NCBI RefSeq assembly: GCF_000317105.1
Contig: NC_019693.1
Coordinates: forward strand, 1,364,001 to 1,428,000
Source of the DNA: Oscillatoria acuminata PCC 6304
Lineage (GTDB): Bacteria > Cyanobacteriota > Cyanobacteriia > Cyanobacteriales > Laspinemataceae
Length of the DNA stretch: 64,000 bases
Reading direction: 5' to 3'
The notes under the pieces are model-generated. The model saw only the letters and a list, made by a program, of their open reading frames with translations, was not told the origin of the DNA and made no database searches. The translations under genes and the position numbers were made by a program. Below are positions 26,148 to 36,247 of this stretch, piece after piece; the first letter of the stretch is position 1, and every line of letters begins with the position of its first letter.

Positions 26148-26675
26148 TTAACGATTCGTTAAAAAACGGCTGGCTAATTGGATGGCATCGCCGATATTCA
26201 CTTCACCATCATTATTGGCATCTAAAAATTGATTGAGAACCGGGTTAGAACCCGTTTGCGGATTTTCAGAACTGGCCCCGGTTTGTAACAATTGGAGAAC
26301 CACCGGGATTAATAAGGGTAGCATCGATTGAATTTGTTGAGGATCTAAGCCTGTGCGGGAGGCGATCGCGGAAATCATTTCATTCAGTTGAGGGATAGAA
26401 AACAAAGCGGCGATCGCAGCCGAATTAGCACTCGTCCCACTAAACTGATTAACCAAAGATTGAACTAAATCATTCCCGCCAGTGGCCCGTTTTTCCTGTA
26501 AAGAAGACCGGACAAAATGGCTGACAATCGATAACACAGATTGAGTCGTTCCGGGGTCGGTATGGTAAGTCTGACTCAGTTGTTGTACGGCATTGATCAC
26601 ACTGCCAATTTGATTGGTACTGGCTTGTTGGGTAGGATTGCTGATGGCACTCACGATTTGGTCAAATAGTTTCAT
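26148..26675 (-). CDS. DUF937-like protein with dockerin/EF-hand-like C-terminus
   Basis: 175 aa. The N-terminus MKLFDQIVSAISNPTQQAS and the repeated Gln/Ser-rich helices (VNQFSGTSANSAAIAALFS, PQQIQSMLPLLIPVVLQLLQ) resemble DUF937/YidB-like proteins. The C-terminus LDANNDGEVNIGDAIQLASR has the calcium-loop pattern DANNDGEVNIGD of dockerin or EF-hand modules. No signal peptide is evident. Function is unknown; the calcium-loop tail suggests Ca2+ binding or attachment to a partner. It is divergent from the haemagglutinin-like gene at 26957. Confidence 0.8.
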   Translation of the reverse strand: MKLFDQIVSAISNPTQQASTNQIGSVINAVQQLSQTYHTDPGTTQSVLSIVSHFVRSSLQEKRATGGNDLVQSLVNQFSGTSANSAAIAALFSIPQLNEMISAIASRTGLDPQQIQSMLPLLIPVVLQLLQTGASSENPQTGSNPVLNQFLDANNDGEVNIGDAIQLASRFLTNR

Positions 26676-26956
26676 TCAGGGTGACTCCAAAAGAATTAAA
26701 CAAAAAAATCGAGACCCAATGGCAGCAAGCCGCCAGGTAGGTTACTCTACTATTACAATAGTCGAAATCAGGCAGATTGGCTGGTATGAGGAAACAGGGC
26801 CTTTGCAAAGAAGGGTGCGGCCCTGGGGAAGGAAGGTAGACAAAACAAGGGTGCTCAGGTTCAGGCGCGATCGCCACCAAGGGGAAAAGATGGGAGACAA
26901 TGCCCGCAATCCAATTCCAAGTGCTACATTGTACACAATCACTATTCGTAAGAAGC

Positions 26957-29914
26957 ATGAAATATTTTTTAAAGCAAGTAAATCCTCACGAACTTTCTGA
27001 TGTTTGGATGAGTAAATTTGGGCTAAATCGGCGAAATTGGGTGAGGATTTCTGTAGCGATCGCTTCGGTCAGTGTTTTCTATACCCTGAGTAGACCAGTC
27101 CAGGCGCAAATCTTGCCCGATGCTTCATTGGCCAATCCGAGTGCTGTGACAACTGAGGGAACAATTCAGCGGATTACCGGCGGGACAGAAATTGGAGGAA
27201 GTTTATTTCATAGCTTCCAGGAATTTTCTCTGATGACAGGGAATACCGCCTTCTTTGATAATTCATTAACCGTAGAAAATATCCTGACGAGAGTAACAGG
27301 ACTCAACCCGTCCCAAATCGATGGCATCATCCGCGCCAATGGCAGTGCCAATCTGTATTTAATCAATCCCAACGGCATTGTATTCGGTCCGAATGCACAA
27401 CTGAATCTCGGTGGGTCATTTTTTGCCAGTACCGCGGAGAGTATAGTCCTAGGGAATGGGACTTTATTTAATGCGCGCAACCCCGAGTCACCCCCCTTGC
27501 TGACAGTCAACGTGCCGGTGGGGTTACAATTTGGGCCAAATCCGGGGAACATTGGGGTGTTCTCCCAAGGGATAGACAGTAGTGGGGAAGTGAGTGGACT
27601 GCAAGTGTTTCCCGGGCAAACTATCGGACTCTTTGGGGGGAATGTGCTCCTAGATGGGGGACAAATGCGATCGCCCGGAGGACGGATTGAAATCGGTAGC
27701 GTGGCAGGCAATAGCCGGATTAGTTTGACCCCAACCGAACGGGGGATGAGGGCAGGATATGAAGGGGTCGAGAGTTTCCAGGATATTCAACTGACTCAAC
27801 GCAGTGGGATCAACACCAGTGGGGACGGGGGAGGAACCATTCACCTGCAAGGACGGCGAATTGCCGTGGGAGAAGGGTCTCAAGTCCTGGCGGTCAATGT
27901 CGGGTTACTTACCGGGGGATCGGTGAATCTCAAATCCTCCGAATTAGTGGCGATTACTGGTGCTGACCCGGATAATTTTACCGTAGTCGTCAGTGATACT
28001 CGGGGAGTGGGGACCGGGGGAGACTTGAATATTGAAACCGGACAATTTTTACTCCAGGGGACCGGATTGGTGTCTGCCAGCACCTTTGGACTGGGGGCCG
28101 GAGGAAATCTTACCATCAAGGCCGCCGATTCGATTACCGTGATTGGGGTGGGATTTGAGCCATTAGAGTTATTAATTAGGGGAACATTAACCGGACAACT
28201 GCAACCGGAAGATCGCATCCCGGGGTTGGTAGCGGGAACCGTGGGCGAAGCAGCTACTGGGAATATGACCTTAGAAGCGGGGAACGCGATCGGGTTGTAT
28301 AATGGGGCATTAATTCATAGTCCGACCTTTGGGGATGGGGTAGGGGGCAACCTCCAGATGAGGGCGGGAAATAAGATAGAAGCGATCGCCGCTGGAGTGT
28401 TATTCAATACCGCCTTTGGGAGTAACGCTTCCGCTGGGGATATTACCATTGAAACTCGCAACCTGATTATCACCGATGGCACCGTGATTTCCAGTGGAAC
28501 CCTGGGGAATGGTCCGGGGGGGGATATTGTGGTGAATGCGTCAGAATTGGTGGAAATCAGCGGAACCGTACCCGGAAATGTGCTGCCGACGGGAATTTTA
28601 AATAATACCCTCTTTGGAACTGGGACTGGGGGTAACGTGACGATTAAAACCACACGGTTAATTAATCGCGGGGGTGCATTGATTTCTGCCAATAGTGGGG
28701 GGGGAAATACTAACAGTGGATTGGTGACTGCTGGGGGAGTTGGAGGGAATATTAACATTGAAGCGAGTGAGTCAATCGAGATTTCTGGAGTGTCCCCGGA
28801 TGGGTTGGTCACCAGTGGTCCGGGGACGACGACCTTTAGTGAGAATCCGGCGGGGAATTTAACGATTTCCACTGGAAGGTTAAGCATTAGCGACGGGGCG
28901 ATCGTCTCCTCGGCGACGTTCAACAGTGGGGATGGGGGAACCCTGACTGTGAATGCCACAGAAGGGATTGATATTTCCGGGCAGTCGCCGATTACCGGAT
29001 TACCGAGTACCTTAGTTTCCTCCTCAGGACGGGCGGATATACCAGATTTGGAAGTCACCGGGTCCGGGGGGAACTTGCGGGTGAATACTGGAGAATTAGT
29101 GGTCCGGGATGGAGCAACCTTAGATGTGAGGAGTATTGGGGCGGGCAATGCCGGGATTTTAGAAATTGTCGCCGACTCCGTGCGGGTAGATACTGGGGGG
29201 AGTTTGAATGCCGCCACGGTTTCTGGTGCCGGAGGTAACATTCAACTGCGATCGAACACCCTGCTGTTACGTCGGGAAGGCAATATCACCACCAATGCCG
29301 GGAATACCGATGGAGGGAACATTACCATCGATACCCAATTTTTAACTGCCCTAGAAAATAGTGATATTACCGCTAATGCCTTAGCGGGACGAGGGGGACG
29401 AGTCAGCATCAGTGCTGAGGGGATTTTTGGGACAGAATTTCGCGAAGCGCAAACCCCGCGCAGTGATATTACCGCCACCTCGGACCTGGGACCCGAGTTT
29501 AGCGGGACCGTGGAACTGAACACCCCCGATGCGGATTCCAGCTTGGGAGTTGTGCCACTGCAAGATAATTTTGTGAATGCGGATCAACTGATTGCTCAGA
29601 ACTTCTGTGCCGCCGATGACGTAAGTAGCCTTACCGTGACGGGACGAGGAGGGTTGCCAGACTCTCCCACAGAACTGCTGAATTCTCCGGTAATTTTAGA
29701 TGATTTGCGCCTAGTGCAGACTCAGGGAACAGCATTCCAGAGTCAATCCAATCCAGTTGGGGAGTTCCGGGGAGAGAAAATGGCTCGCACAACTCCTCTG
29801 GTAGAAGCTCAAGGCTGGACTGTGACCCCAGAGGGGACAGTGGTTCTGGTGACAGAAGCGCCCCAGGTTACCCCGCACAGTTCTTGGGTGACCCAACAGA
29901 ATTGTGAAAAATAA
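26957..29914 (+). CDS. Filamentous-haemagglutinin-like two-partner secretion protein (TpsA-type), copy 1
   Basis: About 985 aa. ATG 26957 gives a long signal peptide; ATG 27008 (MSKFGLNRR) is an alternative and 26900 is unlikely. The TPS secretion domain follows the signal peptide, with ITGGTEIGGSLFHSFQEFSL and ANGSANLYLINPNGIVFGPN, and then a long Gly/Thr/Asn-rich beta-helix passenger. The C-terminus has TGRGGLPDSPTE and a terminal PLVEAQGWTVTPEGTVVLV block. Such proteins cross the outer membrane through a TpsB/Omp85 partner and act in adhesion or contact. No TpsB gene is in the window. It is a paralogue of the next gene and stands upstream of an exported CHAT protein. Confidence 0.92.
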   Translation: MKYFLKQVNPHELSDVWMSKFGLNRRNWVRISVAIASVSVFYTLSRPVQAQILPDASLANPSAVTTEGTIQRITGGTEIGGSLFHSFQEFSLMTGNTAFFDNSLTVENILTRVTGLNPSQIDGIIRANGSANLYLINPNGIVFGPNAQLNLGGSFFASTAESIVLGNGTLFNARNPESPPLLTVNVPVGLQFGPNPGNIGVFSQGIDSSGEVSGLQVFPGQTIGLFGGNVLLDGGQMRSPGGRIEIGSVAGNSRISLTPTERGMRAGYEGVESFQDIQLTQRSGINTSGDGGGTIHLQGRRIAVGEGSQVLAVNVGLLTGGSVNLKSSELVAITGADPDNFTVVVSDTRGVGTGGDLNIETGQFLLQGTGLVSASTFGLGAGGNLTIKAADSITVIGVGFEPLELLIRGTLTGQLQPEDRIPGLVAGTVGEAATGNMTLEAGNAIGLYNGALIHSPTFGDGVGGNLQMRAGNKIEAIAAGVLFNTAFGSNASAGDITIETRNLIITDGTVISSGTLGNGPGGDIVVNASELVEISGTVPGNVLPTGILNNTLFGTGTGGNVTIKTTRLINRGGALISANSGGGNTNSGLVTAGGVGGNINIEASESIEISGVSPDGLVTSGPGTTTFSENPAGNLTISTGRLSISDGAIVSSATFNSGDGGTLTVNATEGIDISGQSPITGLPSTLVSSSGRADIPDLEVTGSGGNLRVNTGELVVRDGATLDVRSIGAGNAGILEIVADSVRVDTGGSLNAATVSGAGGNIQLRSNTLLLRREGNITTNAGNTDGGNITIDTQFLTALENSDITANALAGRGGRVSISAEGIFGTEFREAQTPRSDITATSDLGPEFSGTVELNTPDADSSLGVVPLQDNFVNADQLIAQNFCAADDVSSLTVTGRGGLPDSPTELLNSPVILDDLRLVQTQGTAFQSQSNPVGEFRGEKMARTTPLVEAQGWTVTPEGTVVLVTEAPQVTPHSSWVTQQNCEK

Positions 29915-30078
29915 AAGGGAAATGAATTTGGATGGGGAATGAGGGGATATTTTGGATAGCCGGTTGAAACTTGATTGGGCCGATCGCTCATTTTGTGCTA
30001 CAACCCTGGTGGAGTTCGCGAAGAACCCATTAACAGGAGAAATCGCCCACTCTTTTCCTTTTTAAAAAGTTAACATGA

Positions 30079-33042
30079 ATGATTAATTTCAGCCAAGTCA
30101 AGTATCACCAATTTATCCGATTGTTTCCGGAGTTATTCTGCCTAAAGTTCCACCCGGTCATTACCCTTTCAGGAGTGTTAATCCTGTGGAGTGGGTCAGT
30201 AGGATGGGTTGGCAAAGCCGAGGCACAAATCATTCCGGATGCCAGCTTGAATAACCCCACCCTCGTTACCCCCGATGGCACGACTTACCGAATTACCGGA
30301 GGCACAGAAATTGGAGGAAATCTCTTCCATAGTTTCCAAGAATTTTCTTTGATAACGGGGAATACAGCCCAGTTTGAAAATTCAGTTAGGGTAGAAAATA
30401 TCCTCACCCGAATTACCGGGAAAAGTCCTTCCACCATTGATGGCATCATTCGCGCCAATGGGAGTGCAAATCTTTATTTAATCAATCCTAACGGGATTGT
30501 TTTCGGTCCCAATGCTGAATTAAATATTGGAGGTTCATTTTTTGCGAGTACCGCTGAGAGCATAGTGCTGGCGGATGGGACTCTATTTAGTGCGATCAAC
30601 CCAGAATCACCCCCATTACTGACAGTAAACGTGCCAGTGGGGTTACAATTTGGACCCAATCCGGGGACGCTTGTGGTGCAATCTCAAGGGATAGACAAGA
30701 GCGGAGAAACCGGGGGGTTGCAAGGGTCACCGGGGCAAACTTTGGGACTATTTGGGGGGAATGTGCTCCTAGAGGGGGGACAAGTGCGATCGCCCGGGGG
30801 ACAGATTCACCTCGGCAGTGTGGCAGGCAACAGCCGGATTAGTTTGATCCCCACTTCAAGGGGAATTCAAGCAGGATATGAAGCCGTAGAGAGCTTTCAA
30901 GACATTCAACTGACCCAGCAGAGTCGGCTCAATACCAGTGGAGAGGGGGGAGGAACGATTCACTTGCAAGGACGGCAAATCAATATCTCAGAAGGGTCTC
31001 AGGTATTAGGGATCAATATCGGTTCCCAACCTGGGGGATCGGTGAAGATCAAAGCCACGGAGTTAGTCGCACTGACTGGGGCTGATCCTGATAATTTTAC
31101 TGTAATGATTAGTGACAATCAGGGAGTGGGGACCGGGGGAGACTTGACCATCGAAACCGGACAATTTTTACTCCAAGGAACGGCTTTTTTATCCGCTAGT
31201 AGTTTTGGATCCGGTGCCGGGGGAAATCTCAGCATTAATGCTGTAGATTCCATTACCCTGATTGGGGTGGGATTTGGACCGTTAGAACTGGTGCTGGGGG
31301 GTGCATTAACGGGACAATTGCAACCAGGCGATCGCATTGGTGGATTGTTTGCCGGAACCGTCGGGTTGGCTCCGGCGGGCAATATCACCTTAGAGGCGGG
31401 GAATGCCATTGGATTGTATAATGGGGCGATCGTATTCAGTCCGACCTTTGGGACAGAATCCAGTGGGAAAATTCAGATGCGGGCCCACGATCGCATCGAG
31501 GCGATCGCCGGTGGAATTTTTTCCAATACCGCCCTTGGGAGTGCCGGTTCAGCGGGAAATATTGAAATCGAGACGGGTCATCTGAGTATTCAAGACGGGA
31601 GCATCATTTCAAGTTCTACCTTGGGCAGTGGACCCGGTGGAGATATTACAATTAATGCCTCCCAGAGTATCGAAATCGCCCGCACTCTACCCGAGAACCT
31701 CCTACCCACAGGTATCTTGAATAACACCATATTTGGGTCAGGCACGGGGGGAGATATTCAAATTACCACAGGACAGTTGAGCATTCGGGAGGGTGCATTA
31801 ATTGTCACCAGTACCGGAACAGGTCCAAACGTCGGGTCCCTAGCTGCCGGGGGCCCCGGGGGGAATATTTTAATTGAGGCGAAGGACTCAATAGAAATCC
31901 TGGGAGTTTCCCCAGATGGAGCAGTAACCAGTAGTATTGGCACCAGTACCTTTGGTGACCCCCCGTCTGGGGACCTCACCATTTCGACGCGGCAGTTAAC
32001 CGTAACGGACGGAGGAATCGTCTCCACCGGGACCTTTGGTTCAGGGAGGGGCGGAACCCTAACGGTGAATGCCACCGCAGGGATGGACATTTCCGGGTCC
32101 TCGCCGATTACGGGACTGCCAACGGGATTGGATTCCTCTTCAGGACGTGCAGATTTCGAGAATCAGGAGATTAGCGGACCTGCTGGGGACCTCCGCATCA
32201 ACACCGGACAGTTACGGGTTCGGGATGGGGCGAATATTGATGTGAGGAGTTTGGGTCCAGGGAATGCGGGTACTCTAGAAATTGTGGCGGGGTCGGTGCG
32301 TCTGGATAGGGGAGGGAGTCTCAATGCCACCACAGTTTCTGGTGCAGGGGGTGATATTCAACTGCGATCGCCGGATATATTACTCTCTAATGGCAGTAAT
32401 ATCACCACCAACGCCGGGAATACCAATGGCGGAAATATTACCATCCAGACCCGAGTCTTGACCGCCTTGGGAAATAGTGACATTACCGCCAATGCCTTGG
32501 CTGGAAGGGGCGGACGAGTTAGTATTGATGCTGAAGGCATTTTCGGGACAGACTTTCGAGAGACCCCCACAGCCAGCAGTGACATTACCGCCACCTCTGA
32601 ACTAGGGCCGGAGTTTAGCGGTTCCGTGGAACTGAATACCCCAGATACGGATTCGAGTTTAGGAATTGTGCCATTGCAAGAAAATTTTGTAGATGCAACC
32701 CAACTGATTGCCCAAAACTTCTGCGCCAAGGGTCAAGAGAGTAGCTTTACTATTACGGGACGGGGGGGTTTACCTGCCTCTCCCACGGAAAACCTGAATG
32801 TGTCAGTCATTTTAGATGATTTGCGCCTAGTTCCTACGGCAGGAACCCGGGTTCAGGGTCAAGCGGGGTCAGAAGAGACCCTCTCTTGGGGAAAACCATC
32901 CCCCAAGCCCCCTTTAGTGGAGGCCCAAGGTTGGCGGTTGAATCCAGGGGGGACGGTGGTTTTGGTCACTGAACCCTTCCAGGTCAGCCCTCAGAGTTCT
33001 TGGGTGAGGGACGGGGTGGATTGTCGGGAATCAGGGGATTAA
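30079..33042 (+). CDS. Filamentous-haemagglutinin-like two-partner secretion protein (TpsA-type), copy 2
   Basis: 987 aa from ATG 30079. The layout is the same as copy 1: signal peptide ending near GKAEAQ, TPS domain with ITGGTEIGGNLFHSFQEFSL and LINPNGIVFGPN, a beta-helix passenger, then TGRGGLPASPTE and PLVEAQGWRLNPGGTVVLV at the C-terminus. Similarity to copy 1 runs the full length, so this is a tandem gene duplication. The passengers differ most in mid-region loops, as expected for surface proteins under diversification. It is followed after a 398-bp repeat-bearing spacer by the TPR-CHAT gene on the same strand. The partner transporter is elsewhere. Confidence 0.92.
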   Translation: MINFSQVKYHQFIRLFPELFCLKFHPVITLSGVLILWSGSVGWVGKAEAQIIPDASLNNPTLVTPDGTTYRITGGTEIGGNLFHSFQEFSLITGNTAQFENSVRVENILTRITGKSPSTIDGIIRANGSANLYLINPNGIVFGPNAELNIGGSFFASTAESIVLADGTLFSAINPESPPLLTVNVPVGLQFGPNPGTLVVQSQGIDKSGETGGLQGSPGQTLGLFGGNVLLEGGQVRSPGGQIHLGSVAGNSRISLIPTSRGIQAGYEAVESFQDIQLTQQSRLNTSGEGGGTIHLQGRQINISEGSQVLGINIGSQPGGSVKIKATELVALTGADPDNFTVMISDNQGVGTGGDLTIETGQFLLQGTAFLSASSFGSGAGGNLSINAVDSITLIGVGFGPLELVLGGALTGQLQPGDRIGGLFAGTVGLAPAGNITLEAGNAIGLYNGAIVFSPTFGTESSGKIQMRAHDRIEAIAGGIFSNTALGSAGSAGNIEIETGHLSIQDGSIISSSTLGSGPGGDITINASQSIEIARTLPENLLPTGILNNTIFGSGTGGDIQITTGQLSIREGALIVTSTGTGPNVGSLAAGGPGGNILIEAKDSIEILGVSPDGAVTSSIGTSTFGDPPSGDLTISTRQLTVTDGGIVSTGTFGSGRGGTLTVNATAGMDISGSSPITGLPTGLDSSSGRADFENQEISGPAGDLRINTGQLRVRDGANIDVRSLGPGNAGTLEIVAGSVRLDRGGSLNATTVSGAGGDIQLRSPDILLSNGSNITTNAGNTNGGNITIQTRVLTALGNSDITANALAGRGGRVSIDAEGIFGTDFRETPTASSDITATSELGPEFSGSVELNTPDTDSSLGIVPLQENFVDATQLIAQNFCAKGQESSFTITGRGGLPASPTENLNVSVILDDLRLVPTAGTRVQGQAGSEETLSWGKPSPKPPLVEAQGWRLNPGGTVVLVTEPFQVSPQSSWVRDGVDCRESGD

Positions 33043-33113
33043 AAGGGAACTCTCAGTTTGGGGTGCAATAGTTTTTGTCTGGGCCTTGGGAGACCTAACC
33101 CCCCAGCCCCCTT

Positions 33114-33355
33114 CCCTGGGAGGGAAGGGGGAGCCGGAGCGGTCACGATGTTGATTCCTGATTCTCCCTCTTTCTCCCTCTTTCTCCCTCTTTCTCCCTC
33201 TCCTCTTAGGAGAGGGCCTTAGGAGAGGTCTCTTAGTTGACGGGCCCTGGGAGGGAAGGGGGAGCCGGAACGGTAACGATGTTGATTCCTGATTCTCCCT
33301 CTTTCTCCCTCTCCTCTTAGGAGAGGGCCTTAGGAGAGGTCTCTGAGTTGACGGG
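33114..33355 (+). repeat. Tandem direct duplication (131 + 111 bp) with an internal decamer array
   Basis: Copy 1 is 33114-33244 and copy 2 is 33245-33355, both starting CCCTGGGAGGGAAGGGGGAG and ending GTTGACGGG. The 20-bp length difference is two units of the decamer TTTCTCCCTC (three in copy 1, one in copy 2). Related GGGAAGGGG/CCCCTTCCC sequence appears inverted at 45550-45640. Confidence 0.9.
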
Positions 33356-33440
33356 TGTCTTGAGAAATTATACAGAAGGTCTCTTTTATTTTTTCGGGTT
33401 CAAGAAATAATCACGATTCATTCCCAAAGGACATCAAAAA

Positions 33441-36089
33441 ATGCACAAATTTCGGTTTATTATTGTAGCCTTGCTAGGGTTTAGTTTAAGCCTCAGTGTT
33501 CGGATAGCGTGGGGGTTGAGTCCCGATGGGTCATCTTCCGTGAGTTTGAATGACCAAGATCTGACTGAATTATTAACTCAAGGAACAAATCGCTATGAAG
33601 CGGGACAGTTTGCGGAGGCGGTGCAGTTTTGGGAACAGGCGGCGATCGCCTTTTCAGAACAAGGGAATTTATTGGGTCAAGCCCAAGCCTTGAACTTTTT
33701 ATCGTTAGCGTATCAAAGTTTAGGAGAGTATCCTAAAGCCAGCGAAGCGATCGCCACAGCACAAGGAGCCATTGCCCGAGTTTCTCAAAGCAATCAGGGC
33801 GCTCGTGAAACCGTCCGCGCCCAAATTCTGAATACCCAAGGTCGTCTCCAATTCTTCCGGGGAAATACAGAAGGGGCCTTAACCACCTGGCAAGAAGCCA
33901 CCGCTGCCTATCGCCAAGTGCAAGACCTGACGGGGGAAATCCTCAGCCAAATTAATCAAGCCCGGGCGATGCAAGGATTAGGACTTTATCGCCGTGCTAC
34001 CACCCTCTTAGAACAGGTGGAACAACGATTGCAAAACCAGTCCGATCGCTCGATTCAAGCGGCAGGATTATTGAACCTGGGAGAGGTCCGTCTCGCCAGT
34101 GGCGCATTCCAAGAGTCGGAACGACTGTTGCGCCAAGCCTTAAGTTTACAAAATAACCGGGCTTCAACCGAACAAACTGGGGCAATTTTATTAAGTTTAG
34201 GCAATACGTTACGGGCCTTAGAAAATTCAGAGGAAGCGATTCGTTTCTATCAAAATGCGGCGGAAAGTGCCAGTCAATTTCCTCAAATCAAACTGCAAGC
34301 CCAATTAAATCAACTCAGTTTATTTATTGAAACAGGGAACTGGGAAAAAGCTCGCCAACTGATTCCGGAAATTTCCGAACCCCTTTCCCTGTTATCTCCC
34401 TCTCGACCCGGGATTTATGCCCAAGTGAATTTTGCTCAAAATCTGATTTGTCTAGAACAGCAAAAAGCAAACTGCCTCGAACAGGAAGAAGAAAATCCCA
34501 TTCCTGGGCAATTTCAGTTTGGGGAAACGATTCCTTTATTAGAAAAGGCCGTGACTGCTGCTCGGGAGATTACCGATCAACGAGCTGAGTCTTATGCCTT
34601 GGGAAATTTAGGGAGAATTTATGAAGAAATGGGCGATGTTAAGACAGCCCGACAGTATAGCGAAACGGCCTTAAATATTGCTCAAATGATTCAAGCGTCT
34701 GATATTGCTTATCAGTGGCAATGGCAATTAGGAAGACTGCGGATTCAGGGTGGCGATCAACCCGGGGCGATCGCCGCCTATAGTGAAGCGGTGAATAGTT
34801 TGCAATCCCTGCGGAGCGATTTGGTGGCGATTGATCGTCAGGTGCAGTTTTCCTTCCGCGATCGCGTCGAACCACTCTATCGACAACTGGTGAGTTTATT
34901 GCTCGATCGCGCCAAACAATTGGAACAACAACCGGCGCAGGCCTATCTCAAACAAGCTCGGGACACCATTGAATCCCTGCAACTGGCGGAACTAGATAAC
35001 TATTTTAAAGATGCCTGTTTGGATGTGCAACCGGAGCAAATTGATGAAGTAGACCCGAAAGCCGCTGCACTTTATCCGATGATTTTACCCGATCGCTTGG
35101 CGGTGATTCTCTCCATTTCGGGACAACCTCTCATCCAGTATGAAACGCTCCAACCGGCTTCGGAAATTGAGAAAACCCTAGAGCAATTTCAGCAATTTCT
35201 CAACCCGGCCTTTTCTAACCGGCAGCGGTTACAATTGTCCCAAGAACTCTATGATTGGTTGATTCGTCCGGCAGAATCGGCGTTAGCAGAAAATGGGGTC
35301 GAAACCTTAGTCTTTGTTCTGGATGGGTTTTTGAGAAATCTGCCGATGTCAGCCCTCCATGATGGCGATCGCTATGTCATTGAACGCTATAATATTGCCC
35401 TGACTCCGGGCTTACAACTCCTCGCCCCGCGACCCTTAACCGGGGAAAAAATTCAAGTTCTTAGTGCCGGAATTACTGATGCAAGGCAGGGATTTAGTGC
35501 ATTACCGGGAGTGCAACTGGAACTCAATCAGATTGGAGATTGGGTCCCGAATGCCAAAATTTTGCTGGATGGCGAATTTACCGAACTCAACCTTGCCACC
35601 GCCATCGCTGCTGTGGATTTCCCCGTGATTCATTTAGCCACCCACGGTCAATTTAGCTCGGATTCTGAGCAAACCTTTATTCTGACTTGGGATGATAAAA
35701 TTCGGGTCCGGGAGTTTGAAGAATTGCTACAGACTCGGGAATCCGGTTTAGCAAATCCCATTGAATTACTGGTGCTGAGTGCCTGTCAAACCGCTACCGG
35801 AGATAAACAGGCGGGTTTAGGATTGGCGGGGGTCGCCGTGCGCTCCGGTGCGCGGTCTACCTTAGCCACCCTCTGGGCCGTAAATGACCAATCTACCGCT
35901 ATCTTGGTGACAGAATTTTACCGGAATTTGGTAGGCGTGACAACGGCAGACGGAATCACAGAATCTGGACAATTGCCCATGAGTAAAGCTAAAGCCCTGC
36001 GTCAGAGTCAGTTAGCCTTATTACAAGACCCAAAATATGAGCATCCCTTTTATTGGGCACCCTTTGTACTGGTGGGAAATTGGCTCTAA
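33441..36089 (+). CDS. Exported TPR-CHAT protease-like protein
   Basis: 882 aa. A signal peptide (FIIVALLGFSLSLSVRIAWG) opens the protein. TPR repeats follow from about 40 to 480, then a C-terminal CHAT domain with the catalytic His in HLATHGQF (about 731-738) and the catalytic Cys in LSACQTATG (Cys about 782). CHAT proteins are caspase/separase-like cysteine peptidases, often activated by a partner bound to their TPR part. The signal peptide implies action outside the cytoplasm. It directly follows two secreted haemagglutinin-like genes, and DUF928 and CHASE2-cyclase genes follow it. Processing of those surface proteins is a reasonable but untested idea. Confidence 0.93.
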   Translation: MHKFRFIIVALLGFSLSLSVRIAWGLSPDGSSSVSLNDQDLTELLTQGTNRYEAGQFAEAVQFWEQAAIAFSEQGNLLGQAQALNFLSLAYQSLGEYPKASEAIATAQGAIARVSQSNQGARETVRAQILNTQGRLQFFRGNTEGALTTWQEATAAYRQVQDLTGEILSQINQARAMQGLGLYRRATTLLEQVEQRLQNQSDRSIQAAGLLNLGEVRLASGAFQESERLLRQALSLQNNRASTEQTGAILLSLGNTLRALENSEEAIRFYQNAAESASQFPQIKLQAQLNQLSLFIETGNWEKARQLIPEISEPLSLLSPSRPGIYAQVNFAQNLICLEQQKANCLEQEEENPIPGQFQFGETIPLLEKAVTAAREITDQRAESYALGNLGRIYEEMGDVKTARQYSETALNIAQMIQASDIAYQWQWQLGRLRIQGGDQPGAIAAYSEAVNSLQSLRSDLVAIDRQVQFSFRDRVEPLYRQLVSLLLDRAKQLEQQPAQAYLKQARDTIESLQLAELDNYFKDACLDVQPEQIDEVDPKAAALYPMILPDRLAVILSISGQPLIQYETLQPASEIEKTLEQFQQFLNPAFSNRQRLQLSQELYDWLIRPAESALAENGVETLVFVLDGFLRNLPMSALHDGDRYVIERYNIALTPGLQLLAPRPLTGEKIQVLSAGITDARQGFSALPGVQLELNQIGDWVPNAKILLDGEFTELNLATAIAAVDFPVIHLATHGQFSSDSEQTFILTWDDKIRVREFEELLQTRESGLANPIELLVLSACQTATGDKQAGLGLAGVAVRSGARSTLATLWAVNDQSTAILVTEFYRNLVGVTTADGITESGQLPMSKAKALRQSQLALLQDPKYEHPFYWAPFVLVGNWL

Positions 36090-36145
36090 AGGGTGACAAT
36101 CTGGTGATGCTTGTCATGACAGAGAAGAGGAGGGGAAAAAGAGTG

Positions 36146-36247
36146 CAGGACTTAGGCAGATTTTGAAAATCCCCCCTAAATGTAGAGCAATCTTTGGTGA
36201 ATTGCCTCTACATTTAGGGGTTCATGTTAAATATGGCGTAAGTCCTG
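36146..36247. repeat. MITE-like element with CAGGACTTA termini, 102 bp
   Basis: Ends CAGGACTTA (36146-36154) and TAAGTCCTG (36239-36247) are perfect inverted repeats. Inside, CCCCTAAATGTAGAGCAAT and ATTGCCTCTACATTTAGGGG pair with one extra base. A lone half-end, GCAGGACTTACGCA, occurs at about 36352. There is no coding capacity. It may derive from an IS with the same ends. Confidence 0.7.

Noticed and set aside
28315-29241. Long minus-strand frame opposite the first TpsA-like gene
   Set aside because: Proline/valine-rich shadow of a Gly/Asn/Thr-rich repeat protein; the same shadow appears opposite the second copy.
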